In this document: positions 31,382-42,719 of the stretch, one piece after another
Layout: the number at the start of each line of letters is the position of its first letter
Position numbering within the stretch: position 1 is the first letter of the stretch
DNA from: Schizophyllum amplum
Lineage: Eukaryota; Basidiomycota; Agaricomycetes; Agaricales; Schizophyllaceae
Assembly (NCBI GenBank): GCA_007026445.1
Contig: VDMD01000052.1
Span: forward strand, 124,001 to 188,000
DNA length: 64,000 nt
Reading direction: 5' to 3'
The notes under the pieces: generated by a model
Databases searched by the model: none
What the model saw: only the letters and a program-made list of their open reading frames with translations
Told to the model about the DNA's origin: nothing
Program-made: the position numbers and the translations under genes

Positions 31382-32908
31382 TCATACGTACTCCCACGCG
31401 TAGCAATCTAGGCAGTCCTCCTCCTCCGGAACCGCTGGCGGAACATAGTTAAGATCAACCTCACCCTCGTCAGGCTCACCGTCCCCCTTCCCTCCACCAG
31501 GCCAGCGGGGCCACCACCACGCCGCGTCTCCTTTCTTCCCTGGCGGAGGAGGAGCAGGTGTAGTAGCGTTCCACGGCTTGCTGAGCAGCTGGTCGATGAT
31601 GACCTTGATCGGATGCGTGCGCGCGTCCTGCGCCCAGCCGAGCTCGGTAATCGTGTCGTAGACAATGCGCTGCCCCTGATGGCAGCGGCTCTCCAGAGCG
31701 TAGCCGCCGATAGCACAGATGGAGGTCACGCCGGTGCATGCGCCCATGGGGATCGGCTGAAGGGAGCGTCAGAAAGCAAGCGAATGGGGTGGGAGTGAGA
31801 CGTACGTCGGCGGTATGGAAAACGTGTGTGATGTGCAGTGTAGACGGCTGGGTGGGATGTCAGCTTCTTCAGGTGTAATCGTAGGATGCACGCACGGGAG
31901 ACGGGAGGTGTAGTCGACGGGCTGCCATGCGGTCCGCCGGTGTCTCGAACGCGACTACAGGGGCACCGAATGTCGCGCCCATCAGCGCCGCCAGCGACCC
32001 GCCCAACGAGTGCCCGATGAGCCATATGTTGGCGTCCGGGTACAAGTAGGTCACGTTGTTGTACAAGTTCTGCAAAAGGGTCAGCCGACACCTTTCCAGG
32101 TATCATAACATATCCACGCACCAGCCCCACCGGATAGAACAAACTCTCATCCACGAGCGACTGCTCGATGCACTGCTGACCGCACTTTCCCCCACCTTGC
32201 GCGCACGGGCACACGGCGGACCACGTCGGCCCGACCTTGGCGCAGCAGCACGAGAAAAGGAGGTTGTCATTCAGCTTGTCCTGCGCGCGCGATGGCTCCC
32301 AGAGGCCGACGGAGGTGCCCTTGACGGAGATGACGACCGTGCTGTTGTCCGTAGAGACAAAGACGTGGCCGCGGAAGCCCGCAGCGCTGGGTTCCCAGCC
32401 GAAGGGGGAGGTCTGGACGAGGAGAGGTGAGCTTGAGCTGGGGCACGGTGAAAGGCGCGGGGGCACGCACGTTGTTCCACTCCTCCCCGAGGTCGTACCA
32501 CTCCTTGTTGCTCGGCTCGTAGTACGAATTGTACGTCATCTTGGCGAGCTCAAGAAGCACGTCCCTGCGAGTGTAATCCGGACCTGGTATATCGGAGGCG
32601 TCCCATCGAAGGGGCACAAGATCCAGGGGATTTCGGAAGCGGAAGCGCGCGCTGTTGAACGCGGAAAACGACGACGGTCGGTGTATAGTGACCGGTCGGG
32701 TCGTGATGCTGCTCTGCGAGGTGGCATGAAGAGCCTGAGACTCGGGGACGTCGGCAAAGATGATGCGCGAGCTCGTATTCGTTGCGACCGCGTGGTGGTG
32801 GCGAAGCTGGAATTGCAGCGACGCTGGCGGCTGCGACTCTGGTGGAGAGACCAGGTATGAGGAGAATATCATCGCCCTCAACGCAGAGGGCAATATATCC
32901 CAGAGCAT
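31382..32908 (-). CDS. atg15: Putative autophagic phospholipase/lipase Atg15
   Basis: Class 3 lipase expected to act in the vacuole on autophagic and multivesicular-body membranes. Exons 32908-32471, 32412-32122, 32069-31896, 31847-31806 and 31756-31382 encode 439 aa. Near the N-terminus, [11 protein letters not shown] and [12 protein letters not shown] match the family. [21 protein letters not shown] follows. The catalytic serine lies in [20 protein letters not shown], continuing [17 protein letters not shown], and a downstream HTADPIPMGAC supplies the Asp region. The end is [10 protein letters not shown]. The start at 32908 gives [20 protein letters not shown] as a modest N-terminal anchor; another upstream start is possible. 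A truncated copy of this 5' end lies at 36582-36740 because of a segmental duplication. Confidence 0.9.
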
Positions 32909-33233
32909 CGCGGGCGGAAATGAAGCAAGACGATGGTTGAGAACAAGGCGTTGGGATGTGCTTGTTTATTACATCACTCACGCCTGTTGTTTCCGAAAGA
33001 GGAAGCCTTTGTTCTTCCAGCCATCTGCGTCACTCTTTGTCATTATCCACCGTTGTATGGTGTTATCGACACTTGAATTTGAGTTTATTCCCAGGACTTC
33101 AAGCTTCAAACAAGTGATACTTAGTCGTCGTAAAGTTATTCGAGCGGAAAGAGAGTTGCAGGGGAGGTTGTTCTCAGTAGCAGACACAAAGAGGCAGAGA
33201 ATCGAAACTTGCATTCCCTCCATCACAAGACGC

Positions 33234-35666
33234 TCAGTCCATCGGTGGGGCAAGACGCACGCGCAGCGGCAGCTGAGTCCCCTTAGCCTCTTCTCCTTCA
33301 ATGATTGGAGGCATAATGATGGCCGCTCCGCGTAGAATCTTCACCTCCGGATCGATGGCGAACTCGAACTTGTCGACGAGCTCAACGAGGAATGTGGAGA
33401 GCTCCAGGATAGCGAAACGCCAACCTACAGGAAAAGGGTTGAAAGCCCTCGTTAGAACCACATTGAAATGGGAATAGCGCTGGTCTCACCAAGACACGCG
33501 CGATGTCCGCCGCCGAAAGTGAGCCTATACATGGATATAATCAAGCATATTGGGTACGAAATTTGCGACGTACAGATTGGCGTATACACCGACGAACGCC
33601 TGCTTTGTAATGTATCCATCCTCTAACCACCGCTCAGGATTGAACGTATGGGCGTCCTGGCCAAAGACATCCTTGTCCCTTTCAAAGGCTGTCAGCTGTT
33701 GGACAGCGACACCAAAAGATCCCGCCGCTCACCGATTATACGCGGCCACCGACAGGATTACGTTCTGCCCCTTCTGCACCGGAATTTCATGGATCATCTT
33801 CCCATCCGTGCCAACGACAGGCCTCAGGAGAGGAATTACTTCGTCCTGCGCAGCCTCTTTGGCGATATGATACAACCCCGTATGGTAGCGAAGGGATTCC
33901 TGACGGGCCGAGAGTCACCCTGTCGCGTCGTAAATTATGGCAGGAATGACGACGGTAGCGAACCTTCATCACGGCGCTCAGGTATGGCATCGCGTCGAAT
34001 GTGGCCGCGGTAAGGCCGGGCTCGTTGCGCTCGCGGCGTACAGCGCGGATTTCGTTCCGCAAACGCGTCTGTACATCTGGGTTCCTGCAAAGCTCAAGGA
34101 GCGTCCAGCAGATGGAATTAGCGGTAGTCTCGTGCCCGGCAATGATAATGGTCCTGGAGATAAAGCGTGATAGCGGCTATGTATATGATATCTGGAAGGA
34201 GTACGTACGAGAGTTGGGCCAGCATTTCATCCTCGGCCATACCGCCCTTCGCGCCGGCGGAGGCGTTCGCCTTCACTGCATGGTGATTAGAGTTATATAT
34301 CTAGAGACATCGACGAATCATCTCACCGAGAAGACTCATGATGTCGTGGCCGCCTTTATCGGCTAGCAACGCTGCCGACTTCTCCTGCACCAGCTGCCGT
34401 GCCACGTCCTCAGAAATCGTCTTACAGTGATGTTGAATGGCACGCTTCTTGCTCGGAACGTACGCGTTCCACGTCCGCACCAGCGTCAGCGGAAGAAGCG
34501 GTACCACATATTCCTCGAAGATACTCCAGTTGCTTGGGTTGAGGCGAGCCTTCGCGCTACAAAGGTATTTCTTCCTCTCAGTGGACAGTCCTGAGATTTC
34601 GTGGCACGTACAACAGGCCACTAAAAGCCCTGGCGAGCTCGTTCGACATGTCGTCAAGCGCGTTGAACTGGTAATCAAGAGCAGCTGGGGAAAGTACACC
34701 GTCAGGGTGATTCGGCGATGGATTGGCGCCCGGTCACCTTCGCCAAGTGCGTCTGTAAAGTTGTGATCAGTCGGCGTGAGAATCCTTGACAACGAACTGA
34801 CCAAGCGTCGCTCGAGAGATCCAGAAGGGCGCGTCAATAGTTGCATTCTCTTCGTCTTGAATGATCTGGACCCATTTGTCTGCCATCTGTACAACATTGA
34901 ACTTCTGGCGCGATCCTCGTGTGCGGTATGACTTGCCCGTTTTGCCTTGCGAGAGAAGGAGGGCACATAGCTGACATGTAAACCTTGAGACAGGCATACT
35001 GGCAAAGAGAAAGAATCACTGACGTCCTGCTCTCTTTCGCGCCAAAGCCAGGTAGCATGATTCGACGGTGACGCCTGTGATCATCCCCTGCAATAATTGA
35101 GATTGCTAGACATAGATTATGAGCATCAAATGCATACCCTCCACTGTTGCTACGCCGTCACCGACAGTAAGGCGGGAGTCCTCCTTCCGGTCGGAAGCTC
35201 TGATGAATTTGTAGCCCGCCGTCTGCGCGATGTACTGCACGGCCTTCGGGTCGCAGAGCCAGAGCTGTTGCATCTGCGCGACTATAAGTAAGTGCCTTGG
35301 CGGACGGCATAGGACTATATCGTACTCCAAATATGCTGTCGAATCTCACGGCACCGCCATATTTGTTCTGCAAAGCGAAGTCGACCTGCCAGCAGGATAT
35401 AAGCGATCATTCATGTGGCTTCGAATTCGAAGTTAAGCACCTCGCCAGCTTCACTGCCGCGAAGAAGAGTTGTCAGAAATCCTGGCAACGTTTGGTACAG
35501 CTGGACTCAAGACACAGTCTTCTGATGACGCACCGAGAATGGGATGACTAGACTCCGGTCCTGCAAGCCCAGCAAGAACGCTGCGCCTACGACGGACATA
35601 GAGAGCAAAGACAACGGCGATGGTGATGGCCACTGCGAGCTGGATGGTTGTGGATGAGAACGCCAT
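33234..35666 (-). CDS. Cytochrome P450 A
   Basis: Heme-thiolate mono-oxygenase, ER-anchored; substrate unknown. Start MAFSSTTIQLAVAITIAVVF (membrane anchor) at 35666, then a basic RRRR stretch and a Pro/Gly hinge. Many short exons follow. Seen: FNALDDMSNEL, the I-helix AGHETTANS, the K-helix ESLRYH, and the heme loop FGGGHRACLG with the following WRFAILELSTFLVEL. The end is VRLAPPMD. All exons I could place read through without a break. One intron appears to use a GC donor (GCAAGT, reverse of 34931-34936) where paralogue B has GTAGGT. The donor before VDFALQ is GTGCTT against GTGCGT in B. It is the best-preserved copy of the A/B pair. Confidence 0.9.
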
Positions 35667-35705
35667 GAGGGATGAAAATACAGGGCGACCACCGCAGGCA
35701 GAGTA

Positions 35706-35711
35706 CTTATA
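35706..35711 (-). promoter_or_regulatory. TATA-like box of P450 A
   Basis: TATAAG on the reverse strand, about 40 bp before the start codon. P450 B has the same motif at the same distance (39424-39429), as expected for copies of one promoter. Confidence 0.45.
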
Positions 35712-36225
35712 CAACTACTGCGAGTGCGGAAACCTCGCACCTGGACATACTTCGCCGAGAAAGAATGGTGAACGTGTATGGGCCTGGAGGGCCAAGTGAG
35801 CCTGGGGGCGGTACACGAACCGTTTATAGTGTCAACATTGTCTTTTACACAGATTCCTCCCACCCGGAGCAAACACCGCGTTATTTTGGCGGGATACGGG
35901 CCTACGGCTAATCAACCGCATGTCTAGCTATATGGAGACGACGTTACCTTTCCACATAAGGGCACATCAGGTTATCTGTGCGTTCGAAAGGGGGACGTCC
36001 AAGGCCTGCTGAATCAAACAACCGTGAAACTGCCTGCAAGTACGCAGACATATGAGAGGGAGATGATGCCCATTCTGATTGAGATCGATGTGCAAGGCGA
36101 CCGATTCCCGGGATGACAAGGAAGACGATGACCCAAACCTCGCATATTCTAGAGTTGGTGGCGACTGCTTTTGTCGCAGATTGCAAGTTGCCACGGGGGT
36201 GGAATTAATCTGTAGACGCAGCATG

Positions 36226-36567
36226 TCTTGTGACTCTAAGTAGCGATAGTTGCGCTCCTTTATCCAGTTCTCCTTCAATCATCGAGCATGACCGCTGCAG
36301 CCCGCGGTGGATGCGTATATCGGGGGATATGTTGAATTCGAAGCGGTTGATAAGCTCGATTAGAAACGCCGAAAGCTCTTGGACAGCGAATCGCCAGCCT
36401 GGGGAATGGTCAGTCCAGTCACATCGCCATATTCAAAGAACCTCGGTGTTCGCCGACGGAGATGAGTCTAGAATAAACTCAATAAGTCGAGGACAATGCA
36501 GATGAACAGAATGGACCTCACGAGTTGCTATACATGCCGATGGTACCGTGCTTGTTGACGTGGCCCG
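36226..36567 (-). pseudogene. Truncated P450 C-type 3' end
   Basis: Aligns with the last exons of P450 C (39870 onward): WRFAVQELSAFLIELINRFEF against WRFAVLELSAFLLELIDRFEF, followed by DIRIHRG. After that, a one-base and a three-base deletion put the end out of frame. Similarity stops at 36567, where sequence from the atg15 5' end begins shortly after, so the rest of the gene was never part of this copy. The flank to about 35930 also matches the flank of P450 C near 39620. Confidence 0.85.
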
Positions 36568-36581
36568 CTTATACCAACGGG

Positions 36582-36740
36582 TGCGACTCTGGTGAAGAGA
36601 TCACTCATGTCGAGAATATCAGCACCCTCAGCGCAGAGGGCAACATATCCCAAAGCATCGCGGGCGAAGATGAAGCAAGGTGATAGTCGGGAACAAGGCG
36701 TTGGGATGCGCTTGTTTATTACATCACTTATATCCAAAAG
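36582..36740 (-). pseudogene. Truncated atg15 5' end
   Basis: Matches the first codons and 5' flank of atg15 (32832-32990). The start codon is kept (36658) and the reading begins MLWDMLPSALRVLIF, but it ends in TGA at 36605-36607 after 17 codons. The lipase body is absent. It marks the left end of duplication unit 2. Confidence 0.85.
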
Positions 36741-36953
36741 AGGAAGCCTTTGTTCTTCCTGCCATTTGCATCAGCCCTGAGGCCTTTTGATCCTATACTT
36801 CTCTAGAGAGAAATGCATGTAGCATTCGTAAAGTTATTCGAGCGTAAAGCGATCAGTCGGAAGGCGAGGCTATCTTCGAATACCAGTCGCGTTGAACACA
36901 AAGGAATATGCAGGCCCTAGGCTCTCATTTACTGTTCTTTGGAATTTGATGGC

Positions 36954-39384
36954 TCAATCAGTCGTCGGGGCAAGACGCACGCGCAGCGGCAGCTGCGACC
37001 CCTTATCCTCTTCTCCTTCGATGATTGGAGACATAACGACTGCGGCTCCGCGTTGAATTTTCACCTTTGGATCGATGCTGAATTCAAACTTGTCGACAAG
37101 CTCGACGATGAAGGTGGAGAGCTCCAAAATAGCAAAGCGCCAACCTACAGGCAAGGGGCCAAGAATCCTCGTCAGAATCGCATCGACATTGGAGATGTGT
37201 CAGTCTTACCGAGGCATGCGCGATGCCCACCTCCGAAAGTGAACCTACACAGACACATGTCAGCCATATAATAAGGTGATACAAAGCTGGCGACGTACAG
37301 GTTGGCGTACACACCGACGGACGCCTGCTTCGTAACATATCCATCCTTTAACCACCGCTCAGGATCAAACGTATGTGCGTCCTGGCCAAAAACATCCTTA
37401 TCCCTATCAAACGCTGTCAGCTGCACAGACACCCCAGAAGAAAATCACGGCTTACCGATTATACGCGGCTATTGACAGGATCACGTTCTGCCCCTTCTGC
37501 ACCGGAACTTCATAGATCGTCCTCCCATCCGTGCCAATCACAGACTTCAGCAGAGGGATGACTTCGTCCTGCGCGGCCTCCTTCGAAATATGATAAACCA
37601 CTGGATGGTAGCGAAGAGATTCCTGGCGGCAAAGGGTAAGCCGGCCGCCATAGACTTTGCAGAGCAGCAATGACAATGGCCACGCACCTTGATAACGGCG
37701 CTCAGGTATGGCATCGCGTCGTAGGTGGCCGCGGTGAGCTGGGGCTCGTCGCGCTCCCGGCGGACAGCGCGGATCTCATCCCGTAAACGCGTCTGTATGG
37801 CTGGGTTCATGCAAAGCTCGAGAAGCGTCCAGCCTACTGAAGTCGCGGTTGTCTCGTGTCCTGCAATGATGATGACCCTGCAAATATATCATATTAGTGA
37901 CTATGCGAAATCTGAAAGCAGTTCATACGAGAGTTGGGCCAGCATCTCATCCTCAGAGAGGCCACTCCTGGCGCCTGCGGACTTGTTCGCCTTCACTGCA
38001 AAGCACGAGCCTGGGTCAGTTACAAGCACTGGCGACTGCAAATTGACTACCGAGAAGACTCATGATGTCGTGGCTGCCTTGCTCAGCCAGCAGCGCCGCT
38101 GCTTTCTCCTCTACCAACTGTCGCGCGACGCCCTCGGAAGTCGATCTACAATAACGTTGGGTGGTGCGCTTCTTGCTGGAACGTGCGCGTTCCACGTCCG
38201 CACTAGCGTTTGGGGAAGAAGCGATACCACATGTTCCTCGAAGATGCTCCAGTTGCTTGGATTGAGGCGAGTCTTGGAGCTACAAAGACAATCAGTACAT
38301 GCAGGACATTTGGGGTTTTGGGACACGTACAACAGGCCACTAAAAGCTTTGGCGAGCTCGTTGGACATGTCGTCAAGCGCGTTGAACTGATAGTCAAGAG
38401 CAGCTAGGGAGATCAATAAACTTTCTGTCAAATCAGCGATAGATTGGCGGCTGTTTACCTTCGCCAAGAGCGTCTGTAAAACTCAAATTAGTTGACACGT
38501 GAGATCCTTGGCAATAGACCGACCAAGCGTTGCCCGGGCAGTCCAGAAGGGCACATCGACAATCGCATGATCTTCGCCTTGGATCATTTGGACCCATTTG
38601 TCGGCCATCTGTTGTAGATTGATATCTGTATATGAAACTCTGGTGGATAATCCGACCTACCCGCGTCGCCTTGCGGGAGAAGGAGGGTACATAGCTGGAT
38701 ATTGATCACTTGACACAGGCATGTCTGAGAAAAAAAGGATACCCACGTCGTGCTCTCGTTCGAACCAAAACCAGGAAGCATGATTCGACGGTGGCGCCTG
38801 TGGTCATCGCCTGCGAGACTTTGAGCCGCTGACTGCAAGCAAACAGCATTCATTACATACCCTCTACCGTCAAGACGCTGTTGCCGACAGTGAGGCGGGA
38901 ATCCTCCTTCCGGTCGGACGCTCTGATAAATTTGTAGCCTGCCGTCTGCGCGACATATTGCACGGCCTTCGGGTCGCAGATCCAGAGCTGTTTCATCTGA
39001 GAGGACGTCGGCGAGTGCGTCGACCGACGACCAAAACCGGAACTCACTCCCAAGACACTGTCGAATTTCCGGCGCCGCCGTAATTGTCCTGTAGATCGAA
39101 GTCGACCTTCCAGCAGGACGTGAGCGAGCGTTCCTTCAGCCTTGAGCGTTACGCACCTCACCAGCTTGGCTGCCGCGAAGAAGTGTCGGAAGAAATCCTG
39201 CCGATAGGTTGAGTACCTTTATATTCAAGATATAATCGTCCGGTGGTGTACCGAGAATGGGATGGCTGGACCCCGGGCCTGCAAGACCATTGAGGACGCA
39301 TCGCCTACGACGGACATGGAGAACAGAAAAGACGGCGGCGGCGATCGCCGCTACCAGCTGGATAGTTGCGAGCGAGAACGCCAT
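36954..39384 (-). CDS. Cytochrome P450 B, reading frame interrupted
   Basis: Tandem duplicate of P450 A with the same exon plan. Start MAFSLATIQLVAAIAAAVF at 39384, end VRLAPTTD at 36954. The I-helix region IIIAGHETTATSVGW, the K-helix ESLRYHPVVYH and the heme loop FTFGGGHRACLG are all present. Two single-base deletions relative to A interrupt the frame. One is near 39068, in the short exon after VDFDLQ, which is 59 nt against 60 in A and C. The other is at about 38177, after NAHVP, where A reads SKKR; the shifted frame ends within about 20 codons. Either the gene is recently inactivated or the sequence has errors here. The rest of the coding sequence is well conserved. Confidence 0.85.
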
Positions 39385-39423
39385 GAGGGCTGCGAGTGTA
39401 GGGCAACCACCGCGAGCAGAGTA

Positions 39424-39429
39424 CTTATA
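39424..39429 (-). promoter_or_regulatory. TATA-like box of P450 B
   Basis: TATAAG on the reverse strand about 40 bp before the start codon; same position as in P450 A. Confidence 0.45.
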
Positions 39430-39869
39430 CGACGCTGTCAATGCGGCGCACTCCCACCTGGACGCACTTCGCCGAGAAGAATGGCGAAAGTCTATTGACC
39501 AAGTCAACCTGCGTGTCAGCAACATCTATTGGACAAGGTTTGCCCCAGCGTAACGCTGGCGTGATACGGCAGAAGTCAACCTTCCTATAGAGTACCTCTA
39601 TCATTGGTATGCCTGGTTGTATGAAGACGACATTACCTTCTTCACACATGAGCACATCAGGTTATCTGCGCATTCGAGAGAGGGACATCCAAGCCCTGCT
39701 GATCAGCCAGGAAGCTGCCCGTATCGCGCGTTCGGATGAAGAGTGGTGCGAAAGGCGGCCGGTGCCGCGTCATGAGAGAGGATGACCTAAACCTCCAGTG
39801 GTGATTCATACAAGCGCCGAAGACTGCGAAGCAACTGCGAAGCAACTGCGAAGGGCCACGGGGATGCAA

Positions 39870-42278
39870 TTAATCTGTGGATGCAGCATATCTTATAGAC
39901 AGCGGCAGTTGAGCTCCCTTGTCCAATTCTCCTTCAACCATCGGCAACATGACCGCTGCGGCCCCGCGATGGATGCGTATGTCGGGGGACATGTTGAATT
40001 CAAATCGATCGATCAGCTCGAGAAGGAAGGCCGAAAGCTCTAGGACAGCGAATCGCCAGCCTGGAAGATGGTCAGTCAGTCGACACATGAAGGTTTACAT
40101 CAGCCTACCCAAACAACCTCGGTGTCCGCCGCCGAAGGTGAGTCTAGAATGACCGCAATGAAGCGACGAGCAACGCGAAAGAGTGGAAGGGACCTCACAA
40201 GTTGCTATACATACCGATAGAGCCCTGTTTGTTGACGTGGCCCGATCGTAGCCATCTCTCCGGATTATACTCGTCAGCGTCCGGGCCGAAGATCTCTGTA
40301 TCCCTGGCGAAGGAAGCTTAGTCGATGGGGGGTGCAGGCTTCAAAGTCGCTCACCTGTTATATGCGGCTATCGATATGATCACCCTCTGACCTCGCTGGA
40401 CAGGTACTTCGTGCATAGACTCCCCGCAATGGTTGACGATGGGTGTACGTAGTGGTATCACGTCGTCGCGTGCCGCCGTACGTGCCGTGTTGTAGACAGG
40501 CGCATGAAAGCGCAGCGTCTCCTGCATCCTGTAAATCATCTTGGAGCCAAGCGTACGAATAATTTCACGGACCTTGACAACGGCGTTGAGGTACGGCAAA
40601 GTATCGAGGGCAGAAGCGGAAACCTTGTCGTGCCCTTGCAGCGTCGAGAGGAACGCTCGGATTTCCGACCGTAGATGCGTTTGCACGTCCTGGTGAAGGG
40701 AAAGCTCAAGCAACGTCCAAGAGAGCGTGTTCGCAGTTGTCTCGTGCCCGGAAAGTATCATGGTTCTGCAAGATCGGAACTCAGTAAGTACTATATAACT
40801 GCATTGACAGACTGTCGTAAACTTACAAGAGCTCAGCAAGAAGCTCGTGTACATCGAGGCGGTCTTTCGCGTCCACGAACATATTGGATTTAACTGGTTA
40901 GACCGTCAGTCAACATGCACGACAACATCTGGTCGACGAGATACTAGACTTACCAAGGCGGCTCATGATATCGTTCCCGCCTTTATCCACGGATAGTGCA
41001 GCTAGCTTGTCGTGTACGAGTTGCCGTGCGACGCGCTCGCCCACATTTCTGCAGCGCTTCGTATGGGCGCGCCGCTTGTTTGGCACAGAATCGTTCCAGA
41101 GTTGCACGACACGATCGGGGAGTCGGCCGATAGCCTCTGTCAGGAAATTTCATAGTCGGTGGGAGCACGCCGCGTCTTTGACCTACAGAGAACTGAAGCC
41201 CAGAGATGACGGATGTGTAGCACGTACAACAGATTATGGTACACATTGGCCATCTCGTTCGTAGCATCGTCCAGTGCGTCAAACTTGTAGTCGAAGCGGC
41301 TTCAGAGGCGAGTGTATGAATGAGCACGAACATGAGGGGACGAAATGAGATTCACCTTCGCCAAGCGCGTCTACGATGAGGGAAGGTCATGAGCTAAAAA
41401 CGCCTTGAAAGGGGAAGATAGGTACCTAGGGTGGCACGCGCCGTCCACGTAGGGATGTCGCACACCGCAACCTCCTTGTCGTAGAGCAACTCGGCCCATT
41501 TGTCTGCCATCTACGACGAGAGAACGAAGTCAGGCAAGGTTGCCACCGCGTCACAGAAACATTACTCGTGCAGCCTTGGCACTGAAGACAGGTAAGAAGC
41601 TACCGGGTCATCCTCAGGATCAAAAACATTGGAGCAACCATGGACACGGACGAGTTGATCTCGACGCTGCTCAAGCCCGGAGCCATGATGCGTCGGTGTC
41701 GTTTGTGGTCCTCGCCTGCGATTACGCGAATGATTACCAGCTGATCCTCACAAAAGAGCCAGCTGACCTTCGACAGTGAGAATCCCGCGTCCAAGGAGCT
41801 GCCGCGAGACCTCTTTCCGGTCCGTGGGCGGATGAAGCCGTAGCCTGAGGTCTGCAGGATGTACTGCGCCGCGGCTGGGTCAGATATCAGAAGGAGCTGC
41901 TCCTGCGAAGGGTGCTTCAGCTGAGGCCGGTGCGCAGGTATGTATGACGGTGATACTCACGCCAAAAGCGCCATTGAACTTCAGAGCGCCACCATACTGG
42001 CGAGTCCACTCGAATTCCATCTAGAACGGGGTCAGCTTCGTTGGCGATGACAAGCATGGTTCGAGGTCGACCTCAGCGGCAGGAGAGCGAAGCAGATCGG
42101 GGAAGTTGCCTGTTCTCGACTTTAGCGTTGTAGAAGGACGCGCAAACGGAGACCGCTCACCCAGCAACCAATGCTGACTACCTGGACCGGGGACATGTTC
42201 GAGCACGCGGCGCCTCTTCTGTATACGATACAAAGCGTACCCAAGAAGCGTGAAAGCGAGGGCGAAGAGCGACTGCAT
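39870..42278 (-). CDS. Cytochrome P450 C
   Basis: Same P450 family as A and B but clearly more diverged. The start is MQSLFALAFTLLGYALYRIQ at 42278 and the end is LSIRYAASTD at 39870. Exons include EFEWTRQYGGALKF, DPAAAQYILQTSGYGFIRP, KRHRRIMAPGL, MADKWAELLYDKE, FDALDDATNEMANVY, GERVARQLVHDKLAAL, the I-helix SGHETTANTLSW, the K-helix ETLRFHAPVYN, NPERWLRSGHVNKQ, and the heme loop FGGGHRGCLG followed by WRFAVLELSAFLLEL. All exons I could join stay in frame, so it appears intact. Its 3' half was copied into duplication unit 1 (pseudogene 36226-36567). Confidence 0.9.
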
Positions 42279-42719
42279 GGTGCAAAGGAGGTATGAACAG
42301 AGAACGCAGAGCTTTATAGCCGACGGTCGGCATATCAACAAGGAGGCCTCCTGCTCGGTAGCGCGCCTGTCGGTCACCGAGCAGCGTATTTAGACGTCGC
42401 TGTCAGGTCCCGGACCTAAAGTCTATGCACGAGCGGCTCAGCGATAAGTAGAAGCAAAAGAGGTAGAGGTACGCACGTCGGTGTCAACTGGCGGAGGTTG
42501 TCGGGGCTTGGCAGTCGAGAGGTCAGATAGTGAACGAAACGACATACCTGTGCGTCCTCCGGTCGACCCCACCACCCCAAAACGACCTTGAACGCGCACG
42601 CAGATGGTCATAGCACGGGTCAATAACCGCAAAATATACAGGGCGTTATCTCGTATAGCACTCATGTAAGCATAAAAAAGCAGTACACCTGAAGCACGTC
42701 GCGTACAGGCACAAAGTAG
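42279..42719. other. Intergenic region with the P450 C promoter
   Basis: About 440 bp. A TATAAA on the reverse strand (42313-42318) lies 35 bp before the P450 C start. The remainder is 3' flank of the next gene; nothing else seen. Confidence 0.4.
42313..42318 (-). promoter_or_regulatory. TATA box of P450 C
   Basis: TATAAA on the reverse strand, 35 bp before the start codon at 42278. Confidence 0.5.

Larger units (their letters stand above)
32832..36567. repeat. Segmental duplication, unit 1
   Basis: Runs from the first codons and 5' flank of atg15, through P450 A, to a truncated P450 C-type 3' end. It matches unit 2 (36582-40244) in order and along its length: atg15 head, spacer, complete P450 in the same orientation, spacer, P450 C-type tail. 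Ends were placed by eye where similarity stops, so they may be off by several bases. Confidence 0.85.
36582..40244. repeat. Segmental duplication, unit 2
   Basis: Second copy of the block described for 32832-36567. It begins with the atg15 head, contains P450 B and runs into the 3' part of P450 C, which continues intact to the right. A 13-14-bp filler at about 36568-36581 separates it from unit 1. Confidence 0.85.

Noticed and set aside
36528..36737. A - strand open frame starting MDISDVINK, nearly identical to one at 32550-32981
   Set aside because: It is not a gene pair; the likeness comes from the duplicated atg15 5' region, read in a non-coding frame.
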